Shown: positions 30,094-37,568 of the stretch, one piece after another | How positions within the stretch are numbered: the first letter of the stretch is position 1 | Layout: every line of letters starts with the position of its first letter | DNA from: Bacillota bacterium | GTDB taxonomy: Bacteria; Bacillota; Clostridia; Christensenellales; Pumilibacteraceae | NCBI GenBank assembly: GCA_009783985.1 | Contig: WQVM01000007.1 | Location: 1-37,568, forward strand | Direction of reading: 5' to 3' | Length of the DNA: 37,568 nt | Notes under the pieces: model-generated | Database searches by the model: none | What the model saw: only the letters and a program-made list of their open reading frames with translations | Told to the model about the DNA's origin: nothing | Program-made: the position numbers and the translations under genes

Positions 30094-33000
30094 ATGAGAA
30101 ATTTGAACACAAAAAAGCTAAAAACTTTGACATACGGGGTTATGGGCTTTTTGCTAAGCATTGCGCTTGCTATCGGAGCATGGAGCTGGTTGCCTATCGC
30201 TAGAGTATCGGCTGCACCTGCTACAGGTCCATCAGTTAGCCTATCGACGGCAACATCTTTTAACTTGCCCGAAAGAAGAGCTTTTGGTGGTTCTGTGGTT
30301 TTTGATGCTACAGAGTTTGCAGGTATGGAGATAGAAGTTACTAAGCCTAGCGGAGATACTGAGGCTTATGACCCGGGTGATACATTGCACCTTAACCAAA
30401 TCGGCACATTTAATATACGCCTTAGCCGTGGCGGTGCATTTTTCCACGAGTTTAATGTAGTCAGCTTTTTGAGAGATGAGCCTATTCTTTTTATAGAGCA
30501 AAACGGTGCAGGTGTTCCAACAATAATGGAAGTCGATGGCACTATGTCAAATTTGCCTACAACAAGCTGGGCTGATGTAACTAATTGGGACTATGTGGAC
30601 GATAATTGGCCACAAGCTCGTTTGGTATACATTGACGACAACGGCAGAGAGCATCCTATCCGTGACGGAGCTAATAACCCTATTGAGGTCAATATTAGAG
30701 CTATGGGTTCTAACAACATTGATAATGTTGATAGAGATACAGTATTTACTAATCAAGGCAGAACATGGATAGAATTTTATGCCCAAATAGGTGTAGATAG
30801 CGAGGGTCTTGCAGGCAAGGTGCTAAGCCAAGACTTTGAGGTATCTATCAGACCTACTTTTAATCCAACAGAGCCACCCCGTATTACAGTTGTCGGTGTG
30901 CCTGCTACAGCAAGCATTCGTACAAGAGTAACTTTGCCAGTGGCTACTGCAACAGACCTTCATGATACAAGGATAAGATTTGATATTGAGGTGCGTGACC
31001 CTAACGGTCGTTTGGTAACACAACCCGGTAGAGATAGTATTTGTAGAGATACAGACTTTGTATTGGCTTATCCTGCAGCAGTTGAGGGAATAGAGGGCGA
31101 AACTGCCGAACAGCGTGCTCAGCGAGCAGGCTTTACCAATAACCCAGTAAGATTTGATAATGACCGCAACAGACATTTTTATCCGCATATGAATGGTGAC
31201 TTTATTGTAACCTTTGTAGCTATCAATCATTTGGGTATAAGAAGCACAGTTAGGACAAGCCGTATAACTGTTTCGGACAGAACAGCCCCTACATTTGTAG
31301 ATATTGAAGATTGGCGCATTCCTACCGAGTGGGGACGCACTAATGTAACAAATGAAGCAGGAGCGAGTGTCGGCACACAAATATTGATACCTGTTCCTAC
31401 AGTTGTTGACAACTACACTGAGACCCCTACAGTTGAGCTTATTATCCGTAACCCGCAAGGAAATGATGTAATAAGATTTGGCAATATCAAGGCAGAGGGT
31501 GTTTCTGCACGCAATGCGGATTATCATAACCTTGCGGCAGGCGGTATTGCAGGCGGAACAACACAAACTATTAGATATTGGCTACAGACAGCGGCAGGTA
31601 CATTTGCTGAGTCAGCTTATGATGTAGACGGTGCTGTAAGAGGCTTTTTGTTCAACCCGGCTTTGTATGAGCCATTGGATACTGTCCGCAACAGCATTAC
31701 AGGAATGTTTGTTGTAGAATATCGTGCAAGAGATGCTGCAGGTAATATCGCTACCCAAAGATTTAATATCGATATAAGAACAGCCTTTACAGACGATACT
31801 CTGCCTACTGTCAGAATCCCAGAGATGCCGTCTTTCCTAACCTTTAATACCGATGCACCAACTTCTTTTGTTATCCCGCAACCTATTGTGAGTGACAACA
31901 GTGCTACTCGCCTAAGAGTGCAATACCTTATGAGCGTAGGTGGTGTATATGTGCTTGTTAACGGTGGTGAAAGAATGATACTTGACGGTGCGACACTTAG
32001 CTTTGACCCTAACACTGTTAGTCGTGGCTTAGCTATTGTTACAAGAAATGCTACAACAGGTGCTATTACTGTCGTCAATGAGCTAATTACAGACGAAGAG
32101 ATTCGTAACCCTCGTTTTGGTGGCAACCTAATCCCTTACGACGAGATTAGTTTTAGACTGACAGCATGGGACAGCGTAGGTAATTACCGTTATGTAAGTG
32201 ATGACAACAGACCTATCATCAGAATGGCTGACCAAAACGATGCAGGTAGTTTTACGCTTAACAGCACTCATACTATTAACGCAAGACAAACCGGAAATGG
32301 CGATAGAGTAGAGCTAAGAAATAACTTTGCTGTTGATGCAAACGGTGTTTATAATAATAGATTTGTCACCCCGATATTTAGCATTGGTGGGCTAGCAGAG
32401 GGTGACAGACTTACAGGCTTTGAGGTTGCTATCTATGAGCAACGCTACAATGAGGACGATAACGACTGGGATACCCCTATCAGAATAAGAGAGCAGGATG
32501 TAATATTCCGCTTTATCCAAAGTGGCACTTCGCCGGCAATCAACATTTACGAAATTAGCTATACACCTAATATTGGTAATGTTGCAGGCAACCTAGGTCG
32601 TAACAACCATATTAACAACCGTATATTTATATCTGTAAGAGCTTTTAATGCTAGTGGCGACAACCAAGTTGCTAGAATTGCACTAACTGGCATACAAGCT
32701 CGCTTTGACGGAAGTAATGTTGGCGGTGGATCATCAAATGTCAACATCAATATGCCGTCTAACCTAGCTGTAATGACTTGGACAGACATGAATAATAATT
32801 GGTTCTATGATAATGCAGGAGCAATTGAGAGCTATATCCTAAGAAGAATTGAATCTAACGGATTCTTTAGCGTAATGGGCAATAGATTCCGTGCAAGCAC
32901 AACAGGCTCATTTAATATTTCTTACTTCCGGGATACTGTTACTAATCTTAACGATCGTGGTGCTATTGCAGCTGCCCATACAATAACTGTAAATAATGCC

Positions 33001-34026
33001 GAAAATCCAATCATCATAAGAAGAGAAAACACCCCTAACTTCTTACCAAGAAGTGTCGCTGCTAACAATAATATCGGCGATGTGCTATTTGATGGCAACG
33101 GAGAGTATGACCGAGCCGAAGTAGCTAGACGCCGTGCTGAGGGAGAGGCTTTTCTAAATGACCCTAACGACCCATTCAACCCTGACAGCCCGTTTGCACT
33201 CTATATAGACGGTGCCCGCAATCCTAACGCTAATCCATTCTATCCTTATGTCAGATTGCCTGCCGTCAATGCAAGCTCTATGACAGGGGCAACTAATGTT
33301 ACGGTATCGGTTACTCTACCTGGCGGTGGCGGTGCTCAAGCTACTCTTTATTCTGTAGTGCCGACATCATATCATTCACGCACAAGTCCGCATTTCCGTA
33401 GTGGCAACCCTGTTGCTAATGTTTTGGATAGAGTAACTCACCGTCCTAATGACTATGTTACAGGCGATATATTCTTCCGTCCTACTGTCAGTGGTGTTTA
33501 TACAATAACATTTAGACCATTTAGCAATGGCGTTGAAGGTGCTCCTGAGATTATTACAATCGTTGTAGGCAATGTTGTTCCGCCTAATCTTACTGTAGAG
33601 GGTACACACGCTAGCACAATGCGTATAGGCGACACATTTACTTTCTTGCCTATGAGTGCAGCGGGTATTGACTACAGAGGTACTGCAATGAACCCTGAGA
33701 CATTCACATTTACTAAGGAAGTAAGGTTAGATAATGTTCTTTTGACAGAATGGACTGTTTCAGGTCTGGGTACAGACTCTGCTACAGCTGAATATAGAGG
33801 AACTGCTCCTACTATTGAGACTGCAGGCAGATACGAAGTAACATATAGGGTAGTAGATGAAGACGGCAATATAGACTATGTAACCTTTGTTATAACTGTA
33901 TCAGCAACTAGTGCCAGAAGACCTCTCAATACTACAGTACTAAGTGTTGTCCTTTCAATCATTGGTATTTTGGTTATTGTAGGGTTAGTATTCTACTTTA
34001 TCAAATTCCGTAAAATCAAAGAGTAG
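30094..34026 (+). CDS. Large surface protein of Ig-like/cadherin-like repeats with a C-terminal membrane anchor
   Basis: 1310 residues. A signal peptide (about 1-37, TLTYGVMGFLLSIALAIGAW, cleavage near VSA/AP) is followed by a long ectodomain without Cys clusters. Repeated blocks begin with phrases such as SDRTAPTFVDIEDW, TDDTLPTVRIPEMP and FEVSIRPTFNPTEPPRITVV and end in strands like GNIDYVTFVITVSA. These suggest six to nine beta-sandwich modules of Ig, HYR or cadherin type. It ends in one membrane helix (TVLSVVLSIIGILVIVGLVF) and a basic tail (KFRKIKE). There is no LPXTG, so it is held by the helix and not sortase. A strong promoter and a good ribosome site suggest abundant expression, perhaps as an adhesin or envelope structural protein. 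Confidence 0.8.
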   Translation: MRNLNTKKLKTLTYGVMGFLLSIALAIGAWSWLPIARVSAAPATGPSVSLSTATSFNLPERRAFGGSVVFDATEFAGMEIEVTKPSGDTEAYDPGDTLHLNQIGTFNIRLSRGGAFFHEFNVVSFLRDEPILFIEQNGAGVPTIMEVDGTMSNLPTTSWADVTNWDYVDDNWPQARLVYIDDNGREHPIRDGANNPIEVNIRAMGSNNIDNVDRDTVFTNQGRTWIEFYAQIGVDSEGLAGKVLSQDFEVSIRPTFNPTEPPRITVVGVPATASIRTRVTLPVATATDLHDTRIRFDIEVRDPNGRLVTQPGRDSICRDTDFVLAYPAAVEGIEGETAEQRAQRAGFTNNPVRFDNDRNRHFYPHMNGDFIVTFVAINHLGIRSTVRTSRITVSDRTAPTFVDIEDWRIPTEWGRTNVTNEAGASVGTQILIPVPTVVDNYTETPTVELIIRNPQGNDVIRFGNIKAEGVSARNADYHNLAAGGIAGGTTQTIRYWLQTAAGTFAESAYDVDGAVRGFLFNPALYEPLDTVRNSITGMFVVEYRARDAAGNIATQRFNIDIRTAFTDDTLPTVRIPEMPSFLTFNTDAPTSFVIPQPIVSDNSATRLRVQYLMSVGGVYVLVNGGERMILDGATLSFDPNTVSRGLAIVTRNATTGAITVVNELITDEEIRNPRFGGNLIPYDEISFRLTAWDSVGNYRYVSDDNRPIIRMADQNDAGSFTLNSTHTINARQTGNGDRVELRNNFAVDANGVYNNRFVTPIFSIGGLAEGDRLTGFEVAIYEQRYNEDDNDWDTPIRIREQDVIFRFIQSGTSPAINIYEISYTPNIGNVAGNLGRNNHINNRIFISVRAFNASGDNQVARIALTGIQARFDGSNVGGGSSNVNINMPSNLAVMTWTDMNNNWFYDNAGAIESYILRRIESNGFFSVMGNRFRASTTGSFNISYFRDTVTNLNDRGAIAAAHTITVNNAENPIIIRRENTPNFLPRSVAANNNIGDVLFDGNGEYDRAEVARRRAEGEAFLNDPNDPFNPDSPFALYIDGARNPNANPFYPYVRLPAVNASSMTGATNVTVSVTLPGGGGAQATLYSVVPTSYHSRTSPHFRSGNPVANVLDRVTHRPNDYVTGDIFFRPTVSGVYTITFRPFSNGVEGAPEIITIVVGNVVPPNLTVEGTHASTMRIGDTFTFLPMSAAGIDYRGTAMNPETFTFTKEVRLDNVLLTEWTVSGLGTDSATAEYRGTAPTIETAGRYEVTYRVVDEDGNIDYVTFVITVSATSARRPLNTTVLSVVLSIIGILVIVGLVFYFIKFRKIKE

Positions 34027-34042
34027 TATAATTAACAAACTT

Positions 34043-34081
34043 AAAAAAGGCATGGCTTGTATTGCAGGCTATGCCTTTTTT
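34043..34081 (+). terminator. Terminator of the surface protein
   Basis: AAAAAAGGCATGGCTTG pairs with CAGGCTATGCCTTTTTT; it has an A-run before and a T-run after the stem, so it could act in both directions. Confidence 0.92.
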
Positions 34082-34141
34082 CTGTCTCTATATAAATTGT
34101 CATTAGAGATAAATACTATATAAAAACAATCGCACTAAATC

Positions 34142-34359
34142 GTCATTAGGGTTGTTACGAAACCCCAAAGTGGGATCTGTCATCCTGAGCGAAGCGAAGG
34201 ATCTAGCGAAGCGGAAAATGCAGGGACTTGCAACTTTTTAAGGGTTTTTTACTCGCTAACGCTAGATCCTTCGCTTCGCTCAGGATACCTTCGGTGCTTC
34301 GTAGGACAAGACCAATAATGTTTTATCGTCCAATACAGGGTTTCGTAACAACTCTATTG
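34142..34359. mobile_element. MITE-like element with palindromic cargo (I family)
   Basis: The left end GTCATTAGG (34142-34150) leads into GTTGTTACGAAACCC (34151-34165), whose exact complement is at 34338-34352. The right end is AACAACTCTATTG (34347-34359). Cargo is the palindrome ATCCTGAGCGAAGCGAAGGA (about 34182) facing TCCTTCGCTTCGCTCAGGAT (34267-34286). End sequences match the element at 12491-12830. A G-family hairpin follows at 34382-34414. No protein is encoded in this 417-bp gap. Confidence 0.6.
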
Positions 34360-34443
34360 CGAGCATTTTATTTGTCCTAGTGTAGGGGACGCCGATGACG
34401 GCGTCCCGAATAACATTTTTCCTATGTTATCCCGAACCAACAA

Positions 34444-35091
34444 TTACTCATTTTTGTAGCTTACGGCTATTTTATCTTTTTCTTTATCATAGACTGCAAG
34501 GATAATATTATCCAAATCTTTTTTATCGGCGACATCTAGTTTTTGATTAAGCCATTCTTGGTCGTAGCCTAAAGTTCGCAAAGTTGCTTGATTTATTTTA
34601 CCGTCATCAATTAGGTAATAGGGGAGCTTGGCATCGGGACTTTTTTGCATTATACTCAAACCACCGCTGTTTTCAAATACTGCATACTCAATATCTGACA
34701 AGTCAAAATAGCCTTTTTCACGGCTTTTGGATATCAAATCGTTTATGTCCAGTTTACTTTTTTTAAGTGATTTGTAATTTATTTTTCCCTCATAAATAAT
34801 CATAAGCGGTTCGCCTTTCAAAAATTTCTTAAAAAATTTGCCCTTTCGTTCCAAAAATATAATAAACAAATTAAGCACAAAAAAGAAGCTCATAGCAACA
34901 AGAAAATGCCAAAAAGGAGTGTCAGACATATCAGTAGCCATATTAGCCGCAATAGAACCCACTGCAATACCTAACATATAATCAATAACATCTAATTGAG
35001 CTATTTGTTTTTTGCCGAGAAGTTTCGCCATCACAAACAAATAGATTGCCGCAATTGCCGAAAACAACAAAATTCTTAATACAACTTGCAT
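34444..35091 (-). CDS. DUF421 (YetF-type) membrane protein
   Basis: 215 residues. Three N-terminal helices are seen (VVLRILLFSAIAAIYLFVMA, LDVIDYMLGIAVGSIAANMA, FWHFLVAMSFFFVLNLFIIF). The conserved soluble DUF421 domain follows: LKGEPLMIIYEGKINYKSLK, then LISKSREKGYFDLSDIEYAVFENSG and GGLSIMQKSPDAKLPYYLID. The motif LLGKKQIAQLDVIDYMLGI is a strong family mark. Members are often linked to spore germination or envelope functions in Firmicutes, but the biochemical role is unknown. The minus-strand -10 TATAAT lies 20 nt before the start codon; no Shine-Dalgarno is seen. Confidence 0.88.
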   Translation of the reverse strand: MQVVLRILLFSAIAAIYLFVMAKLLGKKQIAQLDVIDYMLGIAVGSIAANMATDMSDTPFWHFLVAMSFFFVLNLFIIFLERKGKFFKKFLKGEPLMIIYEGKINYKSLKKSKLDINDLISKSREKGYFDLSDIEYAVFENSGGLSIMQKSPDAKLPYYLIDDGKINQATLRTLGYDQEWLNQKLDVADKKDLDNIILAVYDKEKDKIAVSYKNE

Positions 35092-35189
35092 ATTAAGTAG
35101 TGTGTACTATATTATAAGAATAAATTTATATAAAAGTATTTGAGATTTAATTAGAGCTAACTTTGTGGAGAACAGCTTGCGTGTCCATC

Positions 35190-35298
35190 GTCATTGCGAG
35201 GAGCATAGCGACGAAGCAATCTGCCAAAGACAAAAAAGTAGTTTGTACGCCAAATATGAATTTTTCTAGGGCAGATTGCTTCGTTCCTCGCAAAGACG
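35190..35298. repeat. F-family palindrome, diverged
   Basis: GTCATTGCGAGGAGCATAGC and GAAGCAATCTGCC face GGCAGATTGCTTCGTTCCTC around a 45-bp centre unlike the other copies. The arm has point changes (GCAAAGACG), so it is probably an old copy. Confidence 0.82.
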
Positions 35299-35347
35299 AT
35301 AGTGGCTCTAGCGTTGACACACCACAAAACTTAATCAATACCCAAGC

Positions 35348-35520
35348 GTAGGGGACGCCGCCTTCGGCGTCCCGAATAGGTAATAATCAATTTTTTATAA
35401 TAAGGATAATTATTATTAGGGCGAGCAATGCTTGCCCCTACACTTGGATTATCTTGTGTAGATGTTTTCCTAAGTGTAGGGGCGGGCGTCCTCGACCGCC
35501 CGAATAACAATAAATCCTTA
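35348..35520. repeat. G-family repeat cluster
   Basis: A short hairpin GTAGGGGACGCC/GGCGTCCCGAATA is followed by AAGGATAATTATTATTAGGG with GCGAGCAATGCTTGCCCCTA. A third arm is GTGTAGGGGCGGGCGTCCTC GACCGCCCGAATAA. Together with the F palindrome, these fill the 436-bp gap between the DUF421 and asparagine synthetase genes. Confidence 0.85.
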
Positions 35521-35527
35521 TACTATC

Positions 35528-36973
35528 CTAATCAACTATCTCAACCTTATACTTATCCAACCAATAGTTTATTTGCAAAAAATACGCTATTGTTTGGGGG
35601 GTAGTCATTAGTTGACCGTACCATGGAGTAGACTCTTGAGACCCTAACAAATTTTCCAAAGCCTCTTTTTTGATAATTTTTAGGATAGGAGCGGAGGAGT
35701 CACTAATCACTTCTCTAAGTCTATTTGACACAGCGGTGAGGTAGGCAGGGTTATGCGTTTTTGGATAAGGGCTTTTTTTACGCCAAAGCACATTGTCTGG
35801 CAAAATCCCCGTCATTGCCTCTCTAAGCAAGCCTTTTTCTCGTCCTTTATAATCTTTATACTCCCACGGAACGGCATAAAGATACTCCACAAGTCGGTAG
35901 TCACAAAATGGTAGCCTTGTAGCTAATCCTGCCATTGTACTCATACAGTGCTTGCGTTCAAAAAGCGTTTGCCCGAACCATTTAAGGTTAAGGTTAGTCA
36001 TCTCTTTCATTCGGCGTTCTAGCGGAGTCGCTGACTGCAGTATATGAGTGCTTGTTATGGCTGACCGATAACGCTCTTGCACATAGTTGCTATCAATAGC
36101 GTTAGCAAAATCGTCTTTCAAAAAACTTTTGCGAAATTCAAGCGAACCTGCCCAAGGAAAGCCGTCAATATTCCTAATCGTCTCATCTCTAAACCACGGA
36201 TAACCCCCAAAAATTTCGTCCGCACCCTCGCCTGATAAGGCAACATCTATATAAGGCTTTACTTTTCTGCAAAAAAGCAAAAGGGATGCATCAATATCAG
36301 CCATTCCGGGCAAGCCTCTGGCATCAACCGCATCATACAGAGCATCAACAAGCTCGTCGGTATCTAGCAGGATTCGGTGATGTTTGGCCCCCAAAAAGGA
36401 ATTCATTTCCTCGATATAGGCTATGTCGCTATTAGGCTGAAACTTGCTTGCCCTAAAATGCTTGTCATTATCCTTATAATCTACTGAAAAAGTTTCGAGT
36501 TTTTTACCCTTGCTGGCAAGATACCTGTTAGCAACCGCAGAGATAATGCTTGAGTCAAGTCCACCGGACAGAAAAGTCCCGATTATATTTTCTGACTCTA
36601 ATGACCGCTCTATAGATTCAATTAATAATGCCCGCACTTTTTGCTTTGTTTCCTCAAAACTATCCGTATGAGGCTTGTCGGTTAGCTCCCAATACTTACG
36701 CAGGGTAAGTTTGTTTGTATCGGAATCATAATATCCGCGTGTAGCAGGGGGCAGAGACTTAATATCCTTAAAAATAGCGTGACTTGGGGTTCGCCCCGGT
36801 CCTAGCAATATAAGTTCTGCTATCCCTTGTTTATCAACTTGAGGCTTAACGCTTGGGTGAGCCAAAATTGTCTTTATATCCGTCCCGTATAAAAAAATAC
36901 CGTTCTTATGATAATAGAATAATGGTCTGACACCCAATCTGTCTCGCTTGAAATTTATTTGATTTTTGTGCAT
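35528..36973 (-). CDS. asnB: Asparagine synthetase lacking most of its glutaminase domain
   Basis: 481 residues from ATG 36973, against about 600 for complete AsnB. The first recognisable part, FKRDRLGVRPLFYYHKNG, is the C-terminal end of the Ntn-glutaminase domain. The preceding 110 or so residues, including the catalytic Cys at position 2, are missing and not found upstream in any frame. The synthetase domain is intact: SGGLDSS at 136-142 (ATP pyrophosphate loop), VALSGEGADEIFGGYPWF, and a complete C-terminus. Minus-strand TATAAT (36985-36980) is 6 nt before ATG 36973. Frame continuation to 37027 shows no homology. It could be an ammonia-dependent enzyme or a decaying gene; the full-length open frame favours use. 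Confidence 0.85.
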   Translation of the reverse strand: MHKNQINFKRDRLGVRPLFYYHKNGIFLYGTDIKTILAHPSVKPQVDKQGIAELILLGPGRTPSHAIFKDIKSLPPATRGYYDSDTNKLTLRKYWELTDKPHTDSFEETKQKVRALLIESIERSLESENIIGTFLSGGLDSSIISAVANRYLASKGKKLETFSVDYKDNDKHFRASKFQPNSDIAYIEEMNSFLGAKHHRILLDTDELVDALYDAVDARGLPGMADIDASLLLFCRKVKPYIDVALSGEGADEIFGGYPWFRDETIRNIDGFPWAGSLEFRKSFLKDDFANAIDSNYVQERYRSAITSTHILQSATPLERRMKEMTNLNLKWFGQTLFERKHCMSTMAGLATRLPFCDYRLVEYLYAVPWEYKDYKGREKGLLREAMTGILPDNVLWRKKSPYPKTHNPAYLTAVSNRLREVISDSSAPILKIIKKEALENLLGSQESTPWYGQLMTTPQTIAYFLQINYWLDKYKVEIVD

Positions 36974-36990
36974 ATATAAATTATATATGC
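36970..36990. promoter_or_regulatory. Palindrome containing the -10 box and start codon of asnB
   Basis: GCATATATA/TATATATGC with AAT in the centre, a perfect 9-bp inverted repeat. It covers both the -10 TATAAT and the ATG of the truncated asnB on the minus strand. It may be an operator; it also marks the truncation junction. Confidence 0.5.
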
Positions 36991-37061
36991 GTAAGTAATG
37001 ATATTGTTGCGGGCAACTAGTGGACATATGTGCAACTCAAAGGCGGACATATCAAAAATGA

Positions 37062-37090
37062 TTGACAATGGCTTGTATTTGTGCTATGCT
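37062..37090 (+). promoter_or_regulatory. Promoter of the diacylglycerol-kinase-family gene
   Basis: TTGACA at 37062-37067, 17-bp spacer, TATGCT at 37085-37090. A leader of about 64 nt with AAAGGAGG at 37144-37151. Confidence 0.82.
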
Positions 37091-37160
37091 AAACAGAGAA
37101 CAAAAATAATGAATAGCCAATAAAAATACCGTCATCGCACGACAAAGGAGGTCGGCATAA

Positions 37161-37568
37161 ATGTGTATGTTTATATACAACCCGACCGCAGGTAAGGGAA
37201 AGGTTAAAAAACACCTCGCACTAATAATCGGGCGACTTGAGCAAATATTCGGGAGTGTGACGGTCAAGGAGACCCTGCAAGAGGGTGACGCCGCAAGGTT
37301 TGCCTCGCAAGCGTGCGGTGTTTATGAATATCTGATTTTTAGCGGGGGAGACGGTACTTTTAATGAGGTGGTCAATGGGATTGCCGAGGCGGAAAACCGT
37401 CCGATTTTGGGATACATACCGCAAGGCACGACCAATGATATAGCCTCTAATTTTGGGCTGTCAAAAAAAGTCAAAAAAGCACTTGACACTATACAACTCA
37501 AAAAAAACACACACGCCGATATTATTAAGGTGACACATACCGATAGCCAAGTATCCTCTTATGCAGCA
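37161..37568 (+). CDS. Diacylglycerol kinase-family lipid kinase (YegS-type), 5' part only
   Basis: Runs off the right edge after 136 codons, with no stop. It starts at ATG 37161, 9 bases after a full AAAGGAGG. The protein opens MCMFIYNPTAGKGKVKKHLA, then FSGGDGTFNEVVNGIAEAEN with the GGDGT nucleotide-binding signature, then LGYIPQGTTNDIASNFGLS with the PxGTxND signature. This is the DAGK catalytic domain of lipid or sphingosine kinases such as DgkB/YegS. Likely role: phosphorylation of diacylglycerol released by lipoteichoic acid synthesis, at the inner face of the membrane. Substrate is not certain. The gene was hidden from ORF lists because it has no stop in the window. Confidence 0.92.
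   Translation, partial: MCMFIYNPTAGKGKVKKHLALIIGRLEQIFGSVTVKETLQEGDAARFASQACGVYEYLIFSGGDGTFNEVVNGIAEAENRPILGYIPQGTTNDIASNFGLSKKVKKALDTIQLKKNTHADIIKVTHTDSQVSSYAA

Noticed and set aside
35147-35351. Overlapping ORFs on both strands at the diverged F palindrome
   Set aside because: Both are repeat translations (ARSIATKQS, SLADCFVAM) with no promoter or ribosome site.

Overview
The window looks like chromosome from an uncultured, endospore-forming low-GC Clostridia-type Firmicute. The evidence is an adjacent spoIIGA-sigE pair, the start of a spoIIIA operon, RNase J, DUF1614 and DUF421 membrane proteins, and TTGACA/TATAAT promoters. Assignment below class is not possible from sequence reading alone. 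Nearly all genes are ordinary chromosomal ones. No rRNA, tRNA, CRISPR array, phage or intact transposon was seen; the only insertion-sequence trace is a broken IS200/IS605-type fragment.

Layout. 1-1.8 kb: spoIIGA and sigE (mother-cell sigma factor and its processing protease). 1.9-4.6 kb: flavoprotein, anchored cyclophilin-like protein, a 30-codon ORF and a DUF1614 membrane protein. 4.7-5.2 kb: divergent XRE regulator and small membrane protein. 5.2-10.8 kb: aminotransferase, Sel1-repeat protein, tyrS, galU, a frameshifted phosphoribosyltransferase and a membrane-anchored hypothetical protein. 10.8-11.1 kb: rpsU. 11.4-15.8 kb: spoIIIAA, AB, AC, AD and AE, with long repeat-filled gaps and no AF-AH after AE. 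15.8-18.6 kb: two small lipoproteins, an IS200 relic and an M23 lipoprotein. 18.9-22.8 kb: nadE (minus strand), rplI and murA. 23-30 kb: a third lipoprotein, a probable structured RNA, rnjA and mfd. 30-34 kb: a 1310-residue surface protein. 34-37.6 kb: DUF421 protein, an N-terminally truncated asparagine synthetase and the start of a diacylglycerol-kinase-family gene that runs off the edge.

Three features stand out. First, three lipoprotein genes (16029, 17923, 23137) share a promoter-proximal leader: a GGTACC-centred short hairpin, a second unrelated hairpin, a TATTGAT box and a Shine-Dalgarno, with hairpin sequences that differ but architecture that is kept. Second, the intergenic DNA is packed with palindromic repeats of several families. 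Many are built from 7-bp tandem units forming the two arms of long hairpins. Two other elements have common ends but different palindromic cargo. Some of this repeat material has entered genes in frame (SpoIIIAE N-terminus, NadE inter-domain linker). Third, many genes lack a Shine-Dalgarno and have a -10 hexamer about 6 nt before the start codon, implying leaderless mRNAs beside SD-led ones.

Two amidotransferase-type enzymes (NadE, AsnB) have both lost their glutaminase function by sequence: NadE by substitution of catalytic residues, AsnB by deletion of the N-terminus. Both may therefore depend on free ammonia. All calls come from reading the sequence; no database or folding program was run.
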